Source of the DNA: Spirogloea muscicola
Lineage: Eukaryota > Streptophyta > Zygnematophyceae > Spirogloeales > Spirogloeaceae
Direction of reading: 5' to 3'
Length of the DNA stretch: 23,130 nt
NCBI GenBank assembly: GCA_009602725.1
Contig: WELB01000001.1
Coordinates: 1,797,524-1,820,653, forward strand
Below are positions 9,214 through 18,000 of this stretch, in pieces. Under the pieces are notes generated by a model. The model was not told where the DNA came from. It saw only the letters and a list, made by a program, of their open reading frames with translations, and did no database searches. How positions within the stretch are numbered: position 1 is the first letter of the stretch; every line of letters begins with the position of its first letter. The translations under genes were made by a program, and so were the position numbers.

Positions 9214-9780
9214 GCCCAAGTCCGAAAGGCGCAGGTCAGCCGGAGGAGCTCGGCGAGGCTGCGGTCTGCGGCGGCGGGCAGACATGCGAAGCACGAGCGG
9301 ACCAGGCTGCTAAGCGCGGCCGGCCTCGGCGGCTGCCGGGGCGGGGTGCTCGCGCCCGCCGGCTGCGTCTGTGCACAGACCGTGGCGATGGCGCGCCCCA
9401 CGTCGGCCCCTGCACGGCGGCACTCGGAGTGCCGCGGGGCGGGAACCAGGAGTGCCGTCGCGAGGGCCTCGAGGCAAGTGGCACTAGGCGCGCGGCGGCG
9501 GCGGCGGCGGCGTAGGCGGCGGCGGCTGGCTCGCGGGGTCGCCGGGCAGGGGGGAGCTGACGGAGCTGGGCCGGGCAGGAACGGCCGAGAGGCGGGGCAC
9601 GGGTCTCGGCCCCAAGTACGCCCGCTGGTGACCCGCCCCAGCTGCGTAGCAGCAAGCGATGAACATCCGTCAGTGTGCTTGCCATCGTACTTGGCCACTC
9701 AGGCCCTCCATCATTCAATACACACACTCCATCAGAGCCTTCTGTCTGTCACCTTAGCCATCTTAGCATACTCCTCCAAC
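9214..9780. other. GC-rich island with overlapping ORFs, no recognised gene
   Basis: Open frames over 100 codons exist on both strands (for example 9195-9698 and 9236-9727 on minus, 9346-9783 on plus). They are Arg/Ala/Pro-rich, overlap one another, and contain another (GGC)n run near 9489-9527. This is what high GC content produces by default. No motif or splice chain could be assembled. It may be the CpG-rich promoter of the SEL1 gene or a decayed gene fragment. Confidence 0.45.
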
Positions 9781-9783
9781 TAA

Positions 9784-9900
9784 TGAAGCCCCAAAAATTG
9801 TACTAGCTTTTTGCCTGAACACTGCATTGGCTCCACTTGGCCACCCTTTCATTTCATGCGCACCGCGTTCTCTCTTTCTTTCGTCTTCGGCGGGGAAAGA
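9784..9900 (+). repeat. Dispersed repeat, copy related to 12876-13013 and to inverted copies
   Basis: This segment runs from GAAGCCCCAAAAATTGTACT through TTTGCCTGAACACTGCATTGG and ACTTGGCC to CATGCGCACCGCG and a CTTTC tract. The same order of blocks recurs at 12876-13013, and in reverse complement at 630-682 and twice at 14047-14214. It is an anonymous short-element family. Confidence 0.65.
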
Positions 9901-10135
9901 AAGCGCGGCCACATTAACTGGTGGCTGGGAGAGGCCAGCCCAAAGGAATGCACTAGGTCTGAAGGAGCCGGAGTGCTAAGGACTAAGACATCAGCAAGGG
10001 GAGGCTCGGCGGGGAGGGCTCGTGCATCGCTTTGTGTCTAGTTGTGTAAGTGTTGTTTCCGGCACCTATTTTGGCTTTGGATTTGTCCTTTCTTTTGGGC
10101 TGGCGTTGCCAGCTCCTCTTCTCTAAGATGATGGA

Positions 10136-10284
10136 CGTCTCTAGATGATGTGCTTCCCTGTGTACTTGGCCGTTTACACGGAATACACGAAACTCCTCGC
10201 TCGCCCTTAGAGAAGAGATTTTCTTGTATCTGAAACAAACAAAGGCCAAATGGCTAAGTACAAAGGGAAGCACATCTAGAGACG
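10136..10284. mobile_element. MITE-like hairpin element, about 149 bp
   Basis: Terminal inverted arms start CGTCTCTAGATG at 10136 and end CTAGAGACG at 10284. Each arm is about 37-41 nt and pairs over GTGCTTCCCT and GTACTT with a 3-nt insertion and a few mismatches. The centre (about 70 nt) has no ORF. Parts of the same sequence (GGCCAAATGGCC...AGCACATCT) occur at 427-473 and 730-757, so it is dispersed. Short size, terminal inverted repeats and lack of coding fit a non-autonomous DNA element. No target-site duplication was confirmed. It lies just upstream of the GRAM gene. Confidence 0.6.
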
Positions 10285-10494
10285 AGCCCTTCTCTCGTGC
10301 CACTGATCGGCGCCGTATCTGTAACTTAAGACCACGATGGGAGAATGGGCCACAACGCAGCCCCCACCAGACGTCAACTCGAAAGAGCATTGAAAGAGCG
10401 CCGTTCAATCCCAGCACTCAAAACCAAACGCGCTTGGCCCGCCCCTCGCCAAGCGCGGGCAGCCAGGGCTCCCCGTCGGGCCCTGCTGGTGCGC

Positions 10495-12225
10495 ATGGCC
10501 GCCGCGGAGACCGCGGTGGCCGGCGGCGCCAAGGCCGCCTCCGCGGCCGGGCTGGAGGATGGCGACGCCGTGCTCGTGAGCCGCAGCGATGCCTTGGAGG
10601 ACGGCAGGCCGGAGGCCCAGGCTGGCCCGCCGGAGCCGGTAGCCGCCTTGCCTGCCGAGACCGAGCCCGCCGGCCCCGCGGGCGACGGGCCGGCGGCCGC
10701 GGCGTCGACTGCGGTGGGCGACAAGGCATGGCTGTCGGATGACGGGTGGAAGGACCTCGGGCATGCGTCCGCGGAACTGGGCAAGAATGTGGCCGCTTTG
10801 GCTTCCACCGCTGGCAAGGAGGTCAAGGCGGCAGCACAGGAACTCACAAGCAAGGTGAGGGCGGAGTTGTTGGAGTTTCTAATGCAGACATTCCGAAGCT
10901 CTTTGAAGCTTGTGGTTGACGCTCTGAAGATTGTCACGTGCCTGCGAGGGGGGAGGGGTTGATGGGTGCTCGGGCACGTCAGGCTCGTCAGGGGAGTACC
11001 ATGTGGTGCAGCCATGGCATCAGCCCTTTCATCTGGTCCTCACGCCTGCTGGACATTTTGAGGCGGCATCGGCAACGGGAGCCTGCCTGACCAGGGTCTT
11101 CCATCTGGCTTGTGGAGTCAGATTGCAGGTACTGGCTTGAATGACTTAAGCAGCAAGCTGTCCACTTGGTGGACTGCCTTGGACCCACCAAGGGCAAAAG
11201 AGCCGACCCCGCGACCAGAGCCGCTCAGCAATCGGACCCCTAGGTCCAGAGACTCTGCCGAAGCAAGCATGCAGACGCTCTTCCGCATCTCTCCTTCAGA
11301 GAGTCTCATTGAAGGTCGACTCTCTGCCTTCAGGGCCAATCTTGGCAAATAGTATTGACAATCTTTCTGTAAAACTTCTTACCTGTCCAACACATTTCCT
11401 GTAGATGATGACTCATGCAGTATGATAGAGTGAGAGCATGTCAGGCAGAGGCAGTGTCATCTCAGGAATGATCTCATGCACTTGAAGTATCTGAGACAGC
11501 ACAGATATGCCTGTCCTGCTTTACACTCATATTCTTGGGCCCTGCGTCTGCCTTGTCGTGCTGTACAGCATTCCCGTGCACCTTGGTCCAAATGTACCAG
11601 TGCACCCACAATGTCTACACTGCAGACATGCCTGTGGACTTCGGCGGCACTCTGTACATCTCCGACAAGCACGTCTGTTTCCACGTTTCGGCGGTTGAGA
11701 AGCGTACACGTGTGCCGGTCTGTTGTCACCAGCGAGACTTTTGCATTTCGACCACTGTGTCTGTATGAGAGATGAGGAGCACAACAATCCCTTTGCCTAC
11801 TTGGGCATGTACTAAGGTATAATAGCTTTCATTGTTCCTTAGATGACAGCTCGTTATGCTGTCATCTGTGTGCAGGTAATTGTGGAGCACACCCGCTTGA
11901 GCAATGTCAGTCGAGAGAAAGCTGGCAAAAGTGACAAGTCAGATACGTTGAAGCTGTCTCTGGAACCAGGCAAATGGGTATGTTGTTTACTGTGACAATT
12001 GACAAAATTGCTCCACTTTGCATGGAAGGGGACTGAGCAGCATTGCTTGTGACACATGGATTCAGTGTTGGATTGAGTGTGACGTGGCCAAGCAGTCCAC
12101 ACTCATGGAATTGTGTGAGTGTTGCTTGGCAGTTTGCCGTGAAGGACTTTGCAGGGCCCGAGGAGATTGAGTCAGCTCATGCTTTGCTCGAGCATCTTGT
12201 GGAGGCGGCACACATGTTAGCATGA
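10495..12225 (+). CDS. GRAM-domain-containing protein, 5 exons
   Basis: Exons: 10495-10854, 11122-11314, 11569-11717, 11876-11977, 12133-12225; 897 nt, 298 aa, all phases consistent. The GRAM domain (about residues 183-265) shows SESLIEAFPCTLVQMY, then DMPVDFGGTLYISDKHVCFHV, RTRVPVIVEHTRLSNV, and SDTLKLSLEPGKWFAVKDF, ending in a helix EIESAHALLEHL. GRAM is a PH-like membrane/phosphoinositide-binding fold used in membrane-contact and signalling proteins. The first 120 residues are Ala/Gly/Pro-rich and low complexity, followed by a predicted amphipathic helical stretch (ELGKNVAALASTAGKEVKAA). ATG 10495 has a good context (GCGCATGGCC); an in-frame ATG at 10345 would add 50 residues. Exon 3's donor at 11718 was chosen by phase and family fit. 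No enzyme domain is visible, so the specific role is unknown. Confidence 0.85.
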
Positions 12226-13526
12226 ATGAGATGGTGTGTAAGGACCTTGCTATAAAGGGTGCATAACTTTGTACAGACGCGTTGTGTATATTTCAGACAG
12301 CATTGCTGCTGACTATTAGAATAGCTTTAAGCAGAACGTGACAGCCTTTTTATCAAGCCTTAGGCTCGTACTTGCCATGGTACCTCCTCCTGGCATTGGC
12401 CCTCCTAATGCTAAGACGTGGCTTCGCATGTGTGCTGATCCTCTTCTGGCTGGCTTCTGAGCCGGGCTTGTCTCATGAGCAATCAGCGCCCTCGAGAATG
12501 AGTTACAATGTCTTGTCTCCTTCTAGGCACTATGATGGGACACTAATTAAGCTCAGAAGGCCTCCTTAAGCATACTCAGAACAGCCTAGAAGTCAGAACT
12601 AGATCTCCCATGAAGTGCTCCATCTGACGTTGTGTGATGTTTGTGTACCATGAATTGCTAGCTATTTATTACACTAAGAATCCACAAGCACGTCAAGGCA
12701 GCCTGCCATTTTGTGATCTTGTCAATGAGCAGGATCTCCCTGGTCCTCCAAGTAAGCCTGTCGTACTCATATGTGATCACTCATATGTGGTCACTCGTGG
12801 GTACTGAAGTCCCCCTTCTGCTGGCTTTTGCACTATTATCTTTTTCTCCTTAGCATAAGGCTCTGCGCTTTGTGTAGCCCCAATCTCTGTACTAGACTTT
12901 GCCTGTTTCTTTGAAGTAGTTCTTTTGAGTAGTTGCCTGAGCAGTGCCTTGGCTTAATTTGGCCTCCCTCTCATATTCTATGCACTGCGCGCCTTCTCTG
13001 TCCTCTCATCATAGCTCATGCCACAGCTGCGTGGATTGACTAATAGTCACAAGCAGCGAAACATACACACAGAACACAGAAAGCATGCGGTCCGTAACAA
13101 AATGAGAGGGAGATCAAAGCAAGCCAGTACACTGTTTGTAAGAAGAACGAAGGAAATTTTTTGATAGAGGCTAAAGCTACATAACGAAGTACACAACCAA
13201 ACGGGGACTCTAGTCCTCACAAGTGAGCATACATATATCTGCCAGACTTATCTTGGGCGCCGGAGCACCACCCCGCAAGTTAGTGGCCTGGCTTAGTGCG
13301 CGCCCAGCTTGCTGATGTATGGCTAGAGCCTGGTATGCTGCAAAGGAAGCGAGAGCCGCATTCTGTGCATATGTCCAATGCGATTAAGCGCTTTCTGACC
13401 CCTTCTGAACCTTCTTATTCTCTTGCGTTCACAGTCATCGCCATTTTGTGAGAAGAATTATCATGCAATGCTGATCGTTGAGCCTGGCAGGCAGGTCCAT
13501 CCAAAGCTCTCCCCCTGTCAACAAGA
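12226..13526. other. Gene-free spacer with dispersed repeats
   Basis: No gene is recognised. 12876-13013 is a copy of the repeat at 9784-9900. Around 12766-12805 there is a short direct repeat of ACTCATATGTG. A 65-codon ORF (12372-12569) starts with a hydrophobic stretch but has no other support. A CTAGTCCTCACAA block near 13210 recurs at 14092. The rest looks like ordinary intergenic DNA with no visible signal. Confidence 0.5.
12237..12241 (+). terminator. Possible TGTAA polyadenylation signal of the GRAM gene
   Basis: TGTAA begins 12 nt past the stop codon of the GRAM-domain gene, in the sense orientation. This pentamer is the common chlorophyte polyadenylation signal; the site is close to the stop, so the 3' UTR would be very short. 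Confidence 0.4.
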
Positions 13527-14580
13527 AGAAAGTGCTCGCCTGTTGAGGATAGGGGCTAGAAAAGCCAGCCCAAAAATGAATGAACAAAGTACGAGAATGG
13601 GGCCAGGGCAAGCGCTAAGAAAAACAAGCACACAAAGAAATAAAGCAGCTACGAATCACTCAGTAACCCCTGCTAAGCAGCCGCAGATAAGAGATGCTAG
13701 GCTCCTGGAAGTGGGTCCCCCTGGCCAGAGCCAGAGGCAGCAGCAAGGAAAGGAAAGTGCTCGCCCGTTGAGAACAGGGGCTGGAAAAGCCAGCCCAAAA
13801 AAGAATCAACAAAGGACGAGAAGGGGGCCAGGGGAAGCGCTAAAAAAAACAAGCACACGAAGAAACAAAGCAGCTACGGATCACTCAGTAACCCCTGCTA
13901 AGCAGCCTCAGGTCAGAGACGCAGCAAGGGCTCTGCCGGCACGGCTCTGTCAACGGTCTTCAGGCACATGCACTGTCGCTCAAACGTGAGAAGCAACGCT
14001 GTGTCAATCCGCTGGCGTCGGCGGGAGCAGGCTTAGGGTGTTGAAAGAGATAAGGCGCGCGGTGCGCATGAAGTTGAGAGAGAGGCCAATTCTAGTCCTC
14101 ACAAATGTCCTATTGACCGGGGAATAAGTTAGCTGAAAGAAAAGAGAGAAGGCGCGCGGTGCGCATGGAATTGAAACGGAGGCCAAGTCTAGCCTTACAA
14201 ATGTCCTGCTGACCTAAGGCTGCTTAGCAGGGGTTATTGAGTGATCCGTAGCTGCTTTGTTTCTTTATGTGCTTGTTCTTCTTAGCGCTTCCCCTGGCCC
14301 CCTTCTCGTCCTTTGTCGATACGTTTTTGGGCTGGCTTTTTCCACTTCCAGGACCCTAGCCTCTCTGATTTGCGGCTGCTTAGCAGGGGTTACTGAGTGA
14401 TTTGTAGCTGCTTTCTTTCTTTGTGTGCTTTGGTTTCTTAGCGCTTCCTCTGGCTTCCTCTGGCCCCCTTCTCGTTCTTTGTTCATTCTTTTTTGGGCTG
14501 GCTTGTCCAGCCCCTATCCTCAATGGGCGAGCTCTTTCTTTTTCCAGCCCGTATTCTCAATGGGCGAGCACTTTCTTCTG
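13527..14580. mobile_element. Foldback-like structure: two tandem subrepeats, spacer, two inverted copies
   Basis: Subrepeat A (13527-13713) and B (13752-13919) are direct copies with a period of about 225 bp. C (14212-14341) and D (14342-14540) are their reverse complements in mirror order (A B | B' A'), with a further partial copy at 14541-14580. Each unit carries GGGCTGG...CCAGCCC, GGGCCAGGG, AAGCGCTAA, AAGCAGCTACG and CAGTAACCCCTGCTAAGCAG. Arms of about 400 bp made of tandem subunits around a 290-bp centre are the hallmark of Foldback-type elements. No transposase is visible. The sense frame of A and B reads KASPK, GPG.AL and NHSVTPAKQPQ in register, so a translated or once-coding repeat is possible. 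A local inverted duplication is the alternative. Confidence 0.65.
14047..14214. repeat. Tandem pair inside the foldback centre
   Basis: Two units (14047-14118 and 14142-14214) share GGCGCGCGGTGCGCATG, GAGGCCAA, CTAG and ACAAATGTCCT..TGACC, with a period of about 96-99 bp. In reverse complement they match the dispersed repeat at 9784-9900 and 12876-13013. The middle of the foldback is therefore itself made of another repeat family. Confidence 0.7.
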
Positions 14581-15026
14581 CTGAAAGGGATCGTCACGGA
14601 GTGCCCCATGGACGGCAAGCAGGCGCTGACGACGGCAGGATCCGGACTCGTGGGCCGCCGCTTGGGGGAGGGACTTTTAGACGTGGGGGAGGGGGGGATG
14701 CACCTGCCTCTGCCAATGAGCAGCGCGGCACAGTCCACGCTGGCAGATTGAAACCAACCCGAACACACGAGAATGCCACGGATGCAAAGCTGGAGCGCCA
14801 CGCAGGCGTCGCGGGAAATCAGCCGCCCTGGCCGTCGCCGCCGCCGCCGCAAGCCCGCCATCGCTGCAAGACTCCCGCGCGCCTCCTGCTGCGGCATCCG
14901 AGTGCCTTCTGCAGCACCGCCGGAATGCTGGTGCGCGCCTCCGGCTGCAGCATGGCGGCCGGCCTCCGCGCGTCGCCGGGCCGGGTGGCGGAGGCCGTCG
15001 CGGGGAGTCCACCGTGATCACCGGCC
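14581..15026 (+). promoter_or_regulatory. Upstream region of the SBP-box gene
   Basis: A gene-free, increasingly GC-rich stretch between the foldback structure and the SBP start codon. It should hold the promoter and 5' UTR. No core element was recognised; overlapping Arg-rich ORFs on both strands reflect base composition. Confidence 0.4.
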
Positions 15027-18000
15027 ATGGAGGCGCTCCTCGCGGTCGCCGCCGCGCCGCCTGAAGGCCGCACGGCTGCTGTCGAGCGCTGGAGAGCTGC
15101 CGCGTCCTTGGAGCACACAAGCTGGGAGGCGCAGGAGTGGGACTGGGACGGCGACCTGCTCATCGCCAGCCAGCCCGAGGCGCTCGCGGCCGGGCCCGCG
15201 GACCCGACGCCGCCGCAGCCGCCGCCGCCGCCGCCGTCGCAGCCGCCGCAGCCGGGCAGCAGGCATACCGACGAGCCCTTGGTGCTCCTCGGCACTGGTG
15301 TCGCAGCAGCGCCGGGGCGGGCGCAGCCTCCCTTGAGTTACCTTCTTCCACAGGATGCCTCCGTCAAGGCCAGAAACCCCGACTGCCCGAACCTCAAGGC
15401 CGGGCGCGTGCCCTGCGCATGCACCGATGAGGACGAGAAGCTGCTCAAGAGGCAGCGCATGGTCATGCCCTTGGCGCCGCTGTCGTGCCAAGTCGCCGGG
15501 TGCCCAGCCGACTTGCGCAGCGGCAAGGAGTACAACCTCCGGCACCGCGTATGCGAGGAGCACGCCAGGGCGGCCACGGTGCTGAGCGAGGGCGAGGTCG
15601 TGCGCTACTGCCAGCAATGTGGCAGGTGGGCTCCACGGGCCTTGACAAGCCCTGCCATTCATGCCCGTCAAGTCCAGCATTTGTTGACGCAACCAGTACT
15701 GCAAGCTGGCTCCAAGCGTGCTTTTGCTTTGATACCAGACTGGTGTCGTTGTACCTAGCAGTTCTGGGTGCGAAGGCTTTGCGCTATCTGAGCTGCAGGT
15801 TACATCCATTGCTGGAGTTTGACGAAGGAAAGAGAAGCTGCCGTCGCAAGTTGGAGAAACACAACACAAGGCGACGCAGGAGGATGGGCCTTACGAACGT
15901 TCTCGAGGGGCCAGGCAGCAAGGATGCGGAGCAAGATGAGGAGATCCTGGCAATGCGTAAGCCTGCTATGCATCTCTGCAAACCTACAACTTGAGTCAGT
16001 GATACTCCTCTGCCAGGTCCATGAAGAGGTTGAGACACGAGAAACAACAGCCACCTTTCCACAAATGCGATACAGCATAGTCCAACAATGAGTGGCCGTT
16101 CAAGCATCGCATCCGTAGACAGTGTACGTCTGCTTATGTGAGGACATTGATCACCGTGTCTCACACTAGCAATTATGCTGCACTGGGAGGAGAGCTTTGC
16201 CAGCGTACAATGTTGGGAGACCACGGGGATCTACTGATGAAGCAGTTGTAGACAAGTACATGACATTTACCGTACCTTGTATAAGTGCCCTCCAGTATGT
16301 GCCACCTTCATGTCGTTGCGCGTCTACATGTTGCTGCTATTTGACCATGTCAGAGAGCTCACCTATATCCGTTCCCGACAATGCCTGCTGCAGCTGCAGG
16401 TGATAGATACAAAGCATCAGCAGCATCAGTGTCCAAGAAAGGCAATAGCTCAACGGCCGAGCAGTTGCAGTCAGCAAAATCTAGGGCACGGTCAACACCA
16501 AAGACCTCACCCTCGCCTCACTCAGCAGACTATGCCGTCAAGGAGTCCACAACATTGGACCTCAGCACAACGACGTCACTGAGTGCGGCGGAGAACTCTC
16601 GGCTGAATCTCAGTCGGCTTACATTGGGACCTCTGGACGTTGCACAGCCGACAACACACACTGGAAACTTTCCACAGGAAGCTGAGCGCAACTTGGCACA
16701 GCAGGATGAGCTCAGGGCTAAATCTGAGTCAGGCGAAGCCGCCTTGGAGACCACCGCCCACTTGCTTCTTTCAGCAGCTAGCGACCAGCAACCAGTGGCG
16801 CAACTAGAGCAGGCGCCAGGTGTAGGAGTGCCTGGGTTCTTAGAAAGTCACACGGACACAGCACAGGTACTATCCTTGATGGAACTCTTGACTGCGTCCG
16901 GCACCGACAACTTACAGGAAGATTTGGCAGAGGAGTTGAATGAACAGCCCTCCCTACTGACGCGGCATGAGATTAGGAACTTTCAAGACACCTTCCATTA
17001 CACACCAGTGGTAAGGGATGAAGCTGCCATGGTTGTGCTTGTCCATCAGCAAGCACATAGCAAGATCTGGTGTGATCACTTCAATCTCAAAGATGCTGGA
17101 GATGTCACGAGCCGAGTATGTGAGGATTTCCAAAATCAGGGGACTTACTTCATATCCTCTGAGTTGTGAACAGCAATGCTCAGGCCGTATATCCTTCAAA
17201 CTTTTTGATTGGAACCCTGCTGACTTTCCACGTCATTTGAGGAATCAGGTCCGTCTTCCCTCCTCTTTGTGAGCACCATGTGCTTTCTGAGTCAGTAGTT
17301 GCTTGCTAAAGCTCCTCCACTTTCTCATTTCCAACTTCTTATTGTCAGACCTCCTAAGCAAAGGTGCCGCTGGATTGAACCTCAATCACTGTTCACATCT
17401 CAGGTCATGGACTGGTTATCAAGTATGCCTTCTGATTTGGAAGGCTTTATCAGCCCTGGCTGCACATTGCTCACATTGTTTGCAGCAATGCCTTCAACAA
17501 AGTGGGCTGAGGTGTGGTTCCCCCTGTGGGAAGCTGAACGATACTTATGAGCTTATGTTGCTGTGTGACAAGTCAATGCACCACTTCTAAGGTCCTTTGT
17601 GAAGTGATTCCTTGAATTTTAGACCCAAGTGTTTGAATGTCTAACACCCTAAATGTCTGGAATATCGCGCAGCTTGAGAGCAATCTCGAAAGAAGCTTTC
17701 AAGTGCTCATGGCAGGGGAGGGTGGAGAGTTTTGGGCCAAGGGTCGGATGTTGGTACAGTGCTCCAATCTTGTCACTTACATCAAGAACGGTCAGTCAAG
17801 GATTGACTAAGCAATGTAGTATCAAATCAGCAATGGAGTGTAATTCAATCTTGCTGGTAGCACCTCAGTCTATGTCCAGGAACACCAAGCTATTTGTACA
17901 TTGCATGCTGTATACATGATGCAGAGGACACGCAAGACGAGTGCGTGATTAGGATATGTGCCAGCTTTCTGGGTTAGCCTATCATGCACGTCCTGACAAG

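Noticed and set aside
9195-9727. Overlapping ORFs of 160-170 codons on the minus strand and 145 codons on plus
   Set aside because: Arg/Pro/Ala-rich frames on both strands in a GC-rich island, with no motif and no phase-consistent splice chain.
12372-12569. 65-codon ORF with a hydrophobic start resembling a signal peptide
   Set aside because: Short, isolated and without splice partners or homology that I recognise. It is compatible with chance.
15018-15869. 283-codon minus-strand ORF
   Set aside because: Antisense shadow of SBP exons 1 and 2, which carry clear zinc-binding motifs on the plus strand.
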